DNA from: Klebsiella pneumoniae
GTDB taxonomy: Bacteria; Pseudomonadota; Gammaproteobacteria; Enterobacterales; Enterobacteriaceae
DNA length: 64,000 bases
Direction of reading: 5' to 3'
Assembly (NCBI RefSeq): GCF_000742135.1
Contig: NZ_KN046818.1
Coordinates: 1,964,500 to 2,028,499, forward strand
The notes below the pieces were generated by a model that was given only the letters and a program-made list of their open reading frames with translations, made no database searches and was not told where the DNA came from. This document shows, one piece after another, positions 37,105 through 45,691 of this stretch. Numbering within the stretch: the stretch's first letter is position 1; every line of letters starts with the position of its first letter. The translations under genes were made by a program, and so were the position numbers.

Positions 37105-38721
37105 ATGAAGTATCCTGTCGCTTTGACATGCGGCGCGCTGTGGTTAGCCAGCGTATCTTCTCTGGCCTGGGCGGCTGACGTACCGCCGGGCACGGTACTG
37201 GCGGAAAAACAGCTGTTAGTGCGCCATATCAAAGATGAACCCGCCTCGTTAGATCCCGCCAAAGCGGTGGGCCTGCCGGAAATCCAGTTGATCCGCGATC
37301 TGTTTGAAGGTTTAGTCAATCAGGATGCGAAAGGCAACCTGGTTCCAGGCGTAGCGACCCGCTGGCAGAGCAACGATAACCGCGTCTGGACCTTTACCCT
37401 GCGTGATAATGCCCGCTGGTCCGACGGCACGCCGGTTACCGCCGAAGATTTCGTCTATAGCTGGCAGCGTCTGGTGGATCCGAAAACCACTTCGCCGTTC
37501 GCCTGGTTCGCGGCGCTGGCGGGGATCGCTAACGCGCAGAACATTATTGACGGCAAAGCCGCGCCGGAGACCCTGGGAGTCACCGCCGTCGACGCCCACA
37601 CCCTGCGGGTGCAGCTGGATAAACCACTGCCGTGGTTCAGCAACCTGACCGCCAGCTTTGCCTTCTATCCGGTGCAAAAGGCGAATGTCGACAGCGGGGC
37701 GAACTGGACGCGGCCCGGCAGCCTGGTGGGCAACGGCGCCTATGTTCTGAAAGACCGTGTGGTCAATGAGAAGCTGGTGGTGGTGCCGAACACGCACTAC
37801 TGGGATAACGCCAAAACGGTGATCCAGCAGGTCACCTTTGTGCCGATTAACCAGGAGTCCGCCGCCACCAAGCGCTATCTTGCAGGGGATATCGATATCA
37901 CCGAGTCTTTCCCGAAAAATATGTACCAGAAACTGCTGAAGGATATTCCGGGGCAGGTGTATACCCCGCCGCAGCTGGGTACCTACTATTACGCTTTCAA
38001 TACCCAAAAGGGGCCGACGGCGGATGAGCGGGTACGGCTGGCGCTGAGCATGACCATCGATCGCCGGGTGATGGCGGAGAAAGTACTGGGGACCGGGGAA
38101 AAACCGGCCTGGCGCTTCACGCCGGACGTGACGGCAGGCTTCACCCCCCAGCCGTCACAGTTTGAGAGCATGAGTCAGGCTGAGCTTAATGCCCAGGCGA
38201 AAGCCCTGCTGGCTGCCGCGGGCTATGGCCCGAATCGTCCGCTGAAGCTGACGCTGCTGTATAACACCTCTGAGAACCACCAGAAAATTGCCATCGCGGT
38301 GGCGTCGATGTGGAAGAAAAACCTCGGCGTGGAAGTGAAGCTGCAGAACCAGGAGTGGAAAACCTATATCGACAGCCGTAACACCGGCAATTTCGACGTG
38401 ATCCGCGCTTCGTGGGTAGGGGACTACAACGAGCCGTCCACCTTCCTGTCGCTGCTGACCTCCACCCACAGCGGAAATATCTCACGCTTTAACGATCCGG
38501 CGTATGACAAAATCCTCGCCCAGGCGGCGGTAGAGAATTCGGCCAAAGCGCGTAACGACGATTATAACGCGGCGGAAAAGATCATTATGGTCAAAGCGCC
38601 GATCGCGCCGATCTACCAGTACACTAACGGCCGATTGATTAAGCCGTGGCTGAAAGGCTACCCGATCACCAACCCGGAAGATGTGGCCTACAGCCGTACC
38701 ATGTATATCGTGAAGCACTAA
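37105..38721 (+). CDS. mppA: Periplasmic murein peptide-binding protein MppA
   Basis: This 538-residue OppA-like solute-binding protein takes up L-Ala-gamma-D-Glu-meso-Dap and works with the Opp permease. A signal peptide ends near L-A-W-A-A. SBP_bac_5 motifs include L-V-P-G-V-A-T-R-W and R-D-N-A-R-W-S-D-G-T-P-V-T-A-E-D. AAGGGGATCTT precedes the ATG. It is the third murein-recycling gene of this stretch, after ycjG and mpaA. Confidence 0.95.
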   Translation: MKYPVALTCGALWLASVSSLAWAADVPPGTVLAEKQLLVRHIKDEPASLDPAKAVGLPEIQLIRDLFEGLVNQDAKGNLVPGVATRWQSNDNRVWTFTLRDNARWSDGTPVTAEDFVYSWQRLVDPKTTSPFAWFAALAGIANAQNIIDGKAAPETLGVTAVDAHTLRVQLDKPLPWFSNLTASFAFYPVQKANVDSGANWTRPGSLVGNGAYVLKDRVVNEKLVVVPNTHYWDNAKTVIQQVTFVPINQESAATKRYLAGDIDITESFPKNMYQKLLKDIPGQVYTPPQLGTYYYAFNTQKGPTADERVRLALSMTIDRRVMAEKVLGTGEKPAWRFTPDVTAGFTPQPSQFESMSQAELNAQAKALLAAAGYGPNRPLKLTLLYNTSENHQKIAIAVASMWKKNLGVEVKLQNQEWKTYIDSRNTGNFDVIRASWVGDYNEPSTFLSLLTSTHSGNISRFNDPAYDKILAQAAVENSAKARNDDYNAAEKIIMVKAPIAPIYQYTNGRLIKPWLKGYPITNPEDVAYSRTMYIVKH

Positions 38722-38729
38722 CCGGTACT

Positions 38730-38754
38730 GGTTGCCTGATGATGTCAGGCAACC
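38730..38754 (+). other. Hairpin just after mppA
   Basis: A perfect 10-bp stem (GGTTGCCTGA with TCAGGCAACC) and 5-base loop starts 9 bases after the mppA stop. No T run follows. It probably stabilises the mppA 3' end ahead of the true terminator. Confidence 0.5.
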
Positions 38755-38770
38755 ATCGCTGATCCCCGAG

Positions 38771-38800
38771 CTGGCGCGTCTTGCCGCGCCAGTTATTTAT
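38771..38800 (+). terminator. Rho-independent terminator after mppA
   Basis: An 8-bp GC stem CTGGCGCG/CGCGCCAG with a 6-base loop is followed by TTATTTATTAATAA. Base composition turns sharply AT-rich just after it, so it also marks the boundary of the core block. Confidence 0.8.
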
Positions 38801-39133
38801 TAATAAGTAAATTAGCCAATTGAGAATTTGGTGCTTTAATCTATGCCAGATCTTAAAAATTAATATCGTCTTTCCTATAATGATGAACCAGAAATAAATA
38901 ATATTTCATGTTCGAGATATATAAAAAAGCTGTTCTTTGCATATTATATGTTCAGTAACTGGTCGCACCGAAGATCGACTTAAGTGAAAATACCAGTTTT
39001 CTGTAATCCTGAATTACTAACAACGTACATTGATTTCATATGTCCGGTATGTTAGGTAACACCATAGAATAGACGAGAGGAAACTATTTCTGTTATAACT
39101 GTCTGCAATATTATTTGTTAAAGAAGGAAATTA
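38801..39133. other. AT-rich intergenic region
   Basis: 333 bases of AT-rich DNA precede the unusual membrane-protein gene. I see no gene, repeat or clear promoter; composition resembles that of horizontally acquired, H-NS-bound DNA, which is inference. AAAGAAGGAAATTA near 39120 is the ribosome site of the next gene. Confidence 0.5.
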
Positions 39134-40048
39134 ATGATGGCAAATATACTTCGCTCAATACCTATGCTATTAGTGATTGGTTTTAATCTATTGCTGGCCA
39201 TCCTGTTTAGTTTGATCTATGCCAGGAAGCATCCGGAAACTGATCTATTCATCATCATAACATTTACTGGTATGTTATCAATTTCCACATATATTATAAG
39301 TTTCTACTCTGTTTCGACCTTTGCAACTAAGGAGAAAAAGAAAATAAAAGGTGTCTTTCCCAGACGAAGAGGTAAACTAAAAAGAATTATTACAGACTCG
39401 ATGGTACTAATCTTGGTTTTTTTTGTTTCAGGCTCGATAGTATTTTCAGGGAGTGATTTGAATTATGGTCTTGCTCTCTTAGCCATTTCAACAGGCTATT
39501 TTACTTTCTTGCTTGTTAATTATTATTTTTTGTGTATGTCAAGAGTAAAAGAAAAGATAGTCAAAATAATAAATAAAATCCTTTTTATTGTGTTCTCGAT
39601 TATATTGTTTTTTTCTAAGATGATTGCAAATGGTTTTGTTAAAGAGTTTTTTGATGTTGATATCGCTAAAGTTCCTTATATTAGTTGGTCATTCTCGATT
39701 TTGTTTGCCATTCCATTTTTTTTGATTACTTCCCACGTGGGGTGTATGATTTTAGAAGGTACAACAGATTTATTCCGGATAAGAAAAATTAAAGTGCCTC
39801 CGATGATCCATTATTCGATATTTTGTTTATCTTGCGTTTTTTTTAGCATTAGTTATATTTCTTATTTGGGTAGCGCAGGTTGGTTATTTAATGCTGTGAC
39901 CAAAAAGGTTTATTCTTATGATACCAGAAGCTCTTTTCGATGCAATAATAAGTACTGGACGATTCCAGAGTTAGGGAAAGATGCGAGGTATCTCGCTGAA
40001 ACATCTGATAGTTACCGTGTTATCTATATTAGAGAAAAAAAATATTAA
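39134..40048 (+). CDS. Unknown multi-pass membrane protein, AT-rich, frameshifted at A8
   Basis: The 304 residues as read are not recognised. About six hydrophobic segments are visible (roughly residues 8-29, 38-58, 88-106, 112-135, 145-165 and 185-205). A further one near 225-247 precedes a soluble C-terminal tail with Y-W-T-I-P-E-L-G-K-D. Codon use is AT-rich, unlike the neighbours, suggesting acquisition. The frame ends right after a run of eight A (40035-40042). With seven A it would continue V-E-V-V-K-C-K-K-N-E-G-Y-I-L-F-P to a stop at 40148, giving ~337 residues. ATG at 39134 or 39137 is the start, after AAGAAGGAAATTA. The tail suggests an extracytoplasmic or binding domain. Confidence 0.7.
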   Translation: MMANILRSIPMLLVIGFNLLLAILFSLIYARKHPETDLFIIITFTGMLSISTYIISFYSVSTFATKEKKKIKGVFPRRRGKLKRIITDSMVLILVFFVSGSIVFSGSDLNYGLALLAISTGYFTFLLVNYYFLCMSRVKEKIVKIINKILFIVFSIILFFSKMIANGFVKEFFDVDIAKVPYISWSFSILFAIPFFLITSHVGCMILEGTTDLFRIRKIKVPPMIHYSIFCLSCVFFSISYISYLGSAGWLFNAVTKKVYSYDTRSSFRCNNKYWTIPELGKDARYLAETSDSYRVIYIREKKY

Positions 40049-40238
40049 TGTGGAAGTTGTAAAATGTAAAAAAAACGAAGGATATATCCTTTTTCCCATT
40101 GAAAATGCTAACGATATATTAAAAAAGCAGGTTCCAAAGGGAGGCTGACTCACGTAAGGTTGCGAATATTGAGTCTTGATTTAGTGCGGATAGAGGTACC
40201 TCTTGCCACAGTTCAAAACACGATCCAGGCGACCTTTG

Positions 40239-41123
40239 CTACATTCGCAATGTATCAATGACCGCTCTCAGCGCGGGCGACACATTGCGGTGCGGGTAAT
40301 AGAGAAATGAACCTTCCAGACGCTGGCTATAACGCTGGAGCACCCGGATAAGTGTGCCCTGGGCTAGATCGTCGGTAATCAGCTCTTCCGGGACATAGGC
40401 CAGCCCCAGACCGAGCCTCGCCGCTTTGGCCTCCATATAGCTATCGGCGAAAGCCCACTGTCCCTGAGGTGGGTGGGTGATTTTTTTGCCATCCACATTA
40501 AGTTCCCAGGCGTAAAGGCTGCCGTCGCCGAACTGATAAGCGATGCAGGGGTGGGCGACTAAATCGGCGGGCGTTTGTGGAAAGCCGTAGCGGCGAAAAT
40601 GTTCCGGTGTACCCACCACCGCCATCTCCATATCGGGCGAAATGCGTACCGCAATCATGCCACTCCCGACTTCCGGGCCCAGACGCACGCCCGCATCGAA
40701 TCGCTGCGCAATAATATCGACAAACCGGCTTTCGCTGATCAGTTCCAGTCTGATATCGGGATAGCGTTGTTTAAATACTGCCAGCTTCGGCAGCAGGACT
40801 TTATCAATGGCATGCTGGCTGGCATTGATGCGTACCGTACCGGAGGGCGTCTGACGATAGTGGGCCAGCGTGGCGAGCCCCATATCTAAGGCGTCGAAAC
40901 CGGATTCGACGTTGTGATAGAGCTGCTCACCTGCCTGAGTGAGCGACAACCGGCGGGTGGTACGCACCAGAAGCTGAACGCCCAGGCGTTCTTCAAGTTC
41001 ACGAACCGCACGGCTTACCCCGGACTGCGCCAGGCCAAGTCGTTGCGCTGCGGCGGTAAAACTGCCTTCCCGTACCACCTGCATAAACAGATAAAGGTCA
41101 TTATAGTTTTCCCGTTTCGCCAT
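40239..41123 (-). CDS. LysR-family transcriptional regulator
   Basis: This 294-residue LysR regulator of the CrgA/DhcR-like group has its winged helix at residues 8-66 (V-V-R-E-G-S-F-T-A-A-A-Q-R-L-G, then S-G-V-S-R-A-V-R-E-L-E). A co-inducer domain follows, containing A-Q-R-F-D-A-G-V-R-L-G. It is divergent from the hydrolase gene and probably controls the hydrolase/MFS/aldo-keto reductase cluster. In E. coli a LysR gene (pgrR) and a hydrolase gene (ycjY) also lie near mppA; I cannot show that these are orthologous. Confidence 0.87.
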   Translation of the reverse strand: MAKRENYNDLYLFMQVVREGSFTAAAQRLGLAQSGVSRAVRELEERLGVQLLVRTTRRLSLTQAGEQLYHNVESGFDALDMGLATLAHYRQTPSGTVRINASQHAIDKVLLPKLAVFKQRYPDIRLELISESRFVDIIAQRFDAGVRLGPEVGSGMIAVRISPDMEMAVVGTPEHFRRYGFPQTPADLVAHPCIAYQFGDGSLYAWELNVDGKKITHPPQGQWAFADSYMEAKAARLGLGLAYVPEELITDDLAQGTLIRVLQRYSQRLEGSFLYYPHRNVSPALRAVIDTLRM

Positions 41124-41295
41124 TATCCTGCCTCGTCACCCAGATGCCATTTAGAACAATATGGTATTAATTTTAGCATTTTTCAGCCTCTAATCAGAAC
41201 CATTACTGCTGGCTACACTAAGCGCACGACAACAAAGCACAGCAGCGTTGTCTACTGAAGACTTGCATTGATCACGTTTATTTAGGGGAATTTTG

Positions 41296-42432
41296 ATGAC
41301 GGTTTTCACCAAAAAACTGACAGCCGCGATACCCGCCATGCTGCTTTGCGCCTCATTAACTGGAGTCACAACGATGAGCTCTGCTGAGACAACTAACCCG
41401 AATGCGCCTGTTTCACTGATTGAACAATGGGATAAAACGTTTGCTGAGAGCTTGAAAGTGGATCACCGTAAGGTGACCTTCCAGAACCGCTACGGGATAA
41501 CCTTAGTTGGCGATCTCTACCTGCCGAAGGATCGCGGTGAACGCAAACTGGCAGCTATTGCCGTGAGCGGTCCCTTCGGCGCGGTAAAAGAGCAGTCCAG
41601 CGGCCTGTATGCCCAGACGCTGGCCGAACAAGGTTTTGTCACCCTGGCATTTGACCCATCGTATACGGGCGAAAGCGGTGGCTACCCACGCAACGTGGCC
41701 TCACCGGATATCAATACCGAGGATTTTAGTGCCGCGGTGGACTTTCTGGGTCTGCAAAAAGAGGTGGATCGCAACCGTATCGGTTTGCTCGGCATTTGTG
41801 GCTGGGGCGGTATGGCCCTGAACGATGCGGCGATGGATACACGCGTCAAAGCGGTGGCGACCAGCGTAATGTATGACATGAGCCGCGCGATGGGGCATGG
41901 AGTGGGCGATGGCAAAGACCGCTACACGACAGCCGACCGCCGAGCGGTACTGCAGTACTTGAACGCGCAGCGCTGGAAGGATGCGGCAAACGGCACTTCC
42001 GCACCCGGTGGGCATGACATATATGTTGATGATAAAGGCAACATCAGCGCTGCCGATCGTATTTTGCCGGAAACCTTGCCCGCCAACCCCAACCCGGTCC
42101 TGAAAGAGTTCTTCGATTATTACCGTATGCCGCGTGGTTTCCATCCGCGTTCGGTTAATTCAACCGGGGCCTGGAATGCGACGATGCCGCTGTCGTTTAT
42201 GAATATGCCGCTGCTGAGTTACGCCAGCGAAGTGACTATTCCGACGCTTATCGTGACCGGCGAAAAAGCCCATTCACGCTATTTTGCCGAAGATGCCTTT
42301 AAGGCCATCGGCAGTAAAGAGAAAGCGCTGGTGATTGTCCCAGGCGCAAACCACGTCGATCTCTATGACAACGTCGCGGGCAAAATTCCCTTTGCGACGT
42401 TCGCGCAATTTTTTAAAACCAACCTGAAATAG
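41296..42432 (+). CDS. Exported alpha/beta hydrolase, dienelactone-hydrolase-like
   Basis: This 378-residue alpha/beta hydrolase has an N-terminal signal-like segment (A-M-L-L-C-A-S-L-T-G-V, then S-S-A-E), so it is probably periplasmic. The nucleophile elbow reads L-L-G-I-C-G-W-G-G, with Cys rather than Ser, as in dienelactone hydrolases. The acid/His region reads P-G-A-N-H-V-D. The ATG at 41296 has AGGGGA 6 bases upstream. It heads a cluster with an MFS exporter and an aldo-keto reductase. Substrate is unknown. Confidence 0.83.
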   Translation: MTVFTKKLTAAIPAMLLCASLTGVTTMSSAETTNPNAPVSLIEQWDKTFAESLKVDHRKVTFQNRYGITLVGDLYLPKDRGERKLAAIAVSGPFGAVKEQSSGLYAQTLAEQGFVTLAFDPSYTGESGGYPRNVASPDINTEDFSAAVDFLGLQKEVDRNRIGLLGICGWGGMALNDAAMDTRVKAVATSVMYDMSRAMGHGVGDGKDRYTTADRRAVLQYLNAQRWKDAANGTSAPGGHDIYVDDKGNISAADRILPETLPANPNPVLKEFFDYYRMPRGFHPRSVNSTGAWNATMPLSFMNMPLLSYASEVTIPTLIVTGEKAHSRYFAEDAFKAIGSKEKALVIVPGANHVDLYDNVAGKIPFATFAQFFKTNLK

Positions 42433-42455
42433 ATCTCCTGTGCCGGAGACATCCC

Positions 42456-42486
42456 CAAAGCCGCCACGCGCCTGCGGGCGGCTTTG
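42456..42486 (+). terminator. Hairpin between hydrolase and MFS genes
   Basis: A 10-bp stem (CAAAGCCGCC with GGCGGCTTTG) and 11-base loop, followed by TCTT, lies in the 72-base gap. It may act as a partial terminator, lowering expression of the downstream MFS gene. Confidence 0.6.
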
Positions 42487-42504
42487 TCTTGTCGGAGAGA
42501 AATA

Positions 42505-43692
42505 ATGTCTGCATTAGGTCACACCCGGGCACACTGGAGCGGCGTCCTGGCGATGACGCTCTGCGTATTTGTGCTCATTGCCTCAGAATTTATGCCGGTC
42601 AGTCTGTTGACACCCATCGCGGGTGATTTACACATTACCGAGGGATTAGCCGGTCAGGGCATTGCGCTTTCTGGCGCGCTGGCGGTACTGACCAGCCTGA
42701 CGATATCCCGTCTTACCGGATCGCTGGACCGTAAATGGCTGCTGCTGGGGCTCACGGCGTTGATGGCAGCCTCTGGGGTGATTATTGCCCTGGCGTCCAG
42801 TTTCCCGGTTTATATGCTGGGCAGAGCGCTCATTGGGATCGTCATCGGCGGCTTCTGGTCGATGTCGGCGGCAACGGCCATTCGGCTGGTGCCGCAACGC
42901 CAGGTCCCCCGCGCACTGGCCATCTTTAACGGCGGCAACGCGCTGGCCACCGTTGTGGCAGCGCCGCTGGGCAGCTACCTGGGGGCCACCGTCGGCTGGC
43001 GCGGCGCCTTTTTATGTCTTGTCCCGCTGGCGGTGCTGGCCTTCGTCTGGCAATGCATTAGCCTGCCGTCGATGAAAAGTCCGCGCGCACCACAGCGGCA
43101 GGGATCGGTGCTGCGTCTGTTCCGTCTTTCTACGCTATCCCTGGGATTGCTGGCCTGCGGACTGTTCTTTATGGGTCAGTTTACCTTATTTACCTATGTG
43201 CGACCGTTTCTGGAGACGGTGACCCAGGTCAGTCCTTCTGGTCTGTCCCTGATATTGCTGACAATGGGTATCGCCGGCTTTATCGGCACGCTGCTTATTA
43301 CGACCGTTCTGAATGCCCGATTTTCTTCGACGCTGGTGGCTATCCCGTTGTTAATGGCCGCAATTGCCGGAACGCTTCTGCTGGCCGGACACCACACGGG
43401 ATCGGTCGCCGTACTGTTAAGCCTGTGGGGCCTGCTGGCGACGGCGGCGCCCACCGGCTGGTGGACATGGATTGCGCGGACGCTGCCCGAGGATGCGGAG
43501 ACGGGCGGCGGGCTGATGGTCGCCGTGATCCAGCTATCGATAGCCCTCGGGTCAACGGTAGGCGGCCTGGTGTTTGATAGTCTGGGATGGCACAGCACTT
43601 TTGCACTGAGCGGTCTGTTACTGCTGGGCGCGGCAGGGGTGACTTTTCTGCTCTCTGTGAAAAATCAGATCATCTCAGCGCACTGCGATTAA
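42505..43692 (+). CDS. MFS transporter, NepI-like (DHA1 drug/nucleoside efflux)
   Basis: This 395-residue major facilitator transporter has 12 hydrophobic segments. It resembles E. coli NepI (purine ribonucleoside efflux) at E-F-M-P-V-S-L-L-T-P, G-R-A-L-I-G-I-V-I-G-G-F-W-S-M-S-A and the W-S/W-T-W-I region. Substrate is not proven by this resemblance. The ATG at 42505 is preceded by GGAGAGAAATA. It is second in the hydrolase cluster. Confidence 0.83.
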   Translation: MSALGHTRAHWSGVLAMTLCVFVLIASEFMPVSLLTPIAGDLHITEGLAGQGIALSGALAVLTSLTISRLTGSLDRKWLLLGLTALMAASGVIIALASSFPVYMLGRALIGIVIGGFWSMSAATAIRLVPQRQVPRALAIFNGGNALATVVAAPLGSYLGATVGWRGAFLCLVPLAVLAFVWQCISLPSMKSPRAPQRQGSVLRLFRLSTLSLGLLACGLFFMGQFTLFTYVRPFLETVTQVSPSGLSLILLTMGIAGFIGTLLITTVLNARFSSTLVAIPLLMAAIAGTLLLAGHHTGSVAVLLSLWGLLATAAPTGWWTWIARTLPEDAETGGGLMVAVIQLSIALGSTVGGLVFDSLGWHSTFALSGLLLLGAAGVTFLLSVKNQIISAHCD

Positions 43693-43786
43693 TGAATTGA
43701 ATGCATAAGTCAAATCAGGAATGACAGGCTAATCGTGACCGCGTTCCTGTCTTACCATGGTGTTTTAACAAGAGGGGAGCTTCACC

Positions 43787-44656
43787 GTGGAATATTCAGT
43801 ATTAAGTAACGCTCGCAAAATGCCGATGCTGGGTTTCGGCGTTTTCAAGGTGACCGATAAAGCGGAGTGTAAGCAGGCGGTGTTGAACGCCATTCGCACC
43901 GGTTATCGCCTCATCGATACCGCTGCCGTCTACGATAATGAAGATGCGGTGGGTGAGGCCGTGCGCGAAGCCATCGCCGAAGGTCTGTGTACCCGCGAGG
44001 CGCTGTTTATTACCTCCAAACTCTGGGTCCAGGACATGGCCAACACCGGGATGGCGAAAGCCGGGATTGCCGCGTCATTAAAAAAATCGGGCCTGGAATA
44101 CTTTGATCTTTATTTGCTACATCAGGCGATGGGCGATTATTTCAGCGCCTGGCGTGCGCTGGAAGAGGCCTATGAGGCCGGTACCCTGAAAGCGATCGGC
44201 GTCTCCAATTTTTACCCCCATGTGTTAGCTAACTTCTGCGAAACTGTCAGAATTAAACCAATGGTGAACCAGGTTGAACTGCATCCTTATTTCGCGCAGC
44301 CCGCGGCGCTGGAAGCCATGAAGCATTATCACGTTCAGCCTGAAGCGTGGGCGCCGTTAGGCGGTGGCAGACATAATCCGTATCAAGATGCATTGCTTCG
44401 GGGGATCGCCGATGCGCACCAGAAAACCATTGCGCAGGTTGTTCTGCGCTGGAACGTGCAGCGTGGCGTCACGGTGATCCCTAAATCCACCCGCCAGGAG
44501 CGTATTGAAGAAAATTTTGCTATCTGGGATTTCGTATTAACAGATAACGAAATGGCGCAAATCAGCGCCCTGGATTTAGGCTATGTTGGCGAAGCGGTAA
44601 AACACTTCAACCCTGAGTTCGTTCGCGGATGTCTGGGGGTGAAAATCCACGACTGA
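43787..44656 (+). CDS. Aldo/keto reductase
   Basis: This 289-residue aldo-keto reductase is of the DkgA/YeaE-like TIM-barrel type. The catalytic tetrad is present: Asp and Tyr in L-I-D-T-A-A-V-Y-D-N-E, Lys in T-S-K-L-W and His in L-L-H-Q. The NADPH-binding end is V-I-P-K-S-T. The GTG start at 43787 follows AGAGGGGAGCTTCACC, a strong ribosome site. It is the third gene after the hydrolase and MFS genes. Substrate is unknown. Confidence 0.87.
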   Translation: MEYSVLSNARKMPMLGFGVFKVTDKAECKQAVLNAIRTGYRLIDTAAVYDNEDAVGEAVREAIAEGLCTREALFITSKLWVQDMANTGMAKAGIAASLKKSGLEYFDLYLLHQAMGDYFSAWRALEEAYEAGTLKAIGVSNFYPHVLANFCETVRIKPMVNQVELHPYFAQPAALEAMKHYHVQPEAWAPLGGGRHNPYQDALLRGIADAHQKTIAQVVLRWNVQRGVTVIPKSTRQERIEENFAIWDFVLTDNEMAQISALDLGYVGEAVKHFNPEFVRGCLGVKIHD

Positions 44657-44796
44657 TTGCGGCATCGGCTGATTCGATATCCATCTCCTCGCCTGCGCTG
44701 CGGCGACGGGTTCAGTATGCTGGTTAGCGCCCACGCGTTTGCCGCGATGGTTGTCAATGCGGTAGTCGATCGTCACGGGCAGCTGACTGGTGACAG

Positions 44797-45132
44797 TTGA
44801 TCCTCTGGCCGGTGACATGTCGGTTGGATGCTTCCGTCGCAGTGGCCTTTAAAGCGGCAGTCTCCCGGGAAATTTTCGCTGCCAATGACCGCGTGACGCT
44901 GCGCTTTATCGATGCGGGAGAGATCTTTCCTGCCGAACGCCTGGCGCTGGCGCGTAACGATGAGCACTTTGATGTCGATCCGTTAGCGGAAGGCGGCAGG
45001 GGCTTGCGGCTTATTCTGCGTGCGGTGGACTATTTTAATGTGGAAACTGGCGCCGGGGAGAACGTGACTACCCTGATAGAAGCGTTGCCTGGTACCCGCC
45101 TAAGCCATGCCACCGACGATCGCTGCGGGTGA
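44797..45132 (+). pseudogene. Remnant of an RsbW-like HATPase (anti-sigma-type) gene
   Basis: The frame contains V-T-L-R-F-I-D-A-G, then D-P-L-A-E-G-G-R-G-L-R-L-I and N-V-T-T-L-I-E, which fit the D-x-G and GxGL boxes of the HATPase_c_2 (anti-sigma regulatory factor) family. The N-terminal half with the Asn box is missing, and no ribosome site lies before the first possible start. No partner anti-anti-sigma gene is near. It looks like a decayed fragment in the 545-base gap after the aldo-keto reductase; the rest of that gap shows nothing I can name. Confidence 0.5.
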
Positions 45133-45201
45133 GGGAACAGATGTTGCCCCGGGCGAATCACCGGGGAAATTTCCCCACCCGCGTTCACCGGCTTCATCAT
45201 C

Positions 45202-45390
45202 TTATTGCTGTGCCTGGGCAGCGGAGTGCACGCCCAGGTGATGAGGACGGATGGTATCTAATGTCATCATGGCTGATTTGCAGAAAATGCATTTCGCACC
45301 AAAAGGGTTTTTTTCAGTGACGTCAAACTGGGACGTTCTGTACTGGGAGCCATGGCAGCATGGGCATCTAAAATGGATATGTTCGATCAT
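45202..45390 (-). CDS. ymcF: Small CxxC zinc-ribbon-like protein, YmcF family
   Basis: This 62-residue protein has two cysteine pairs (C-P-C-C at residues 9-12 and C-I-F-C near 34-37), likely a zinc ribbon. The first 40 residues closely match the E. coli cold-shock small proteins YmcF and YnfQ (core F-R-C-P-C-C-H-G-S-Q-Y-R-T-S). The last ~20 residues differ from what I recall of them. It stands alone without a csp gene nearby. AAGG lies upstream of the ATG. Confidence 0.72.
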   Translation of the reverse strand: MIEHIHFRCPCCHGSQYRTSQFDVTEKNPFGAKCIFCKSAMMTLDTIRPHHLGVHSAAQAQQ

Positions 45391-45691
45391 AATGTAAACC
45401 TTGTATGGGTGATGTTCTGTTGAAAAGACAATGGTCGTTTTCAGGAAAATTAACGCGGCTGATTTTAGTTGGTGGTAAGCCGGGTTTTGTGTCAGATGGC
45501 GGACTTTTTAAGGAGTCGACAAGGATCTGACAGGGCCTGTTTACAGAAAAAGCAAACTACTAACGGGACTGCTCAAAGGAAGGTGGTATCAGGGATAACG
45601 CCTGGAGATGAGAACACGTACTCAGATAATAACTTTTTGTCTGGTAAATCGACTCAACGATTAACGCACGTGCCGTGAATAATAGCAAACG
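45391..45691. other. Intergenic region upstream of the YmcF-like gene
   Basis: 301 bases lie between the YmcF-like gene and the end of the next LysR gene. A 69-codon plus-strand frame (45469-45678) has no ribosome site or family resemblance. A long leader for a cold-inducible message on the minus strand is possible, but I find no clear cold-box. Confidence 0.4.

Noticed and set aside
40192..40203. AGAGGTACCTCT palindrome near the end of the LysR gene
   Set aside because: It has no loop to act as a terminator and lies between convergent ends; no role supported.
45469..45678. 69-codon plus-strand frame
   Set aside because: There is no ribosome site and composition is not coding-like.
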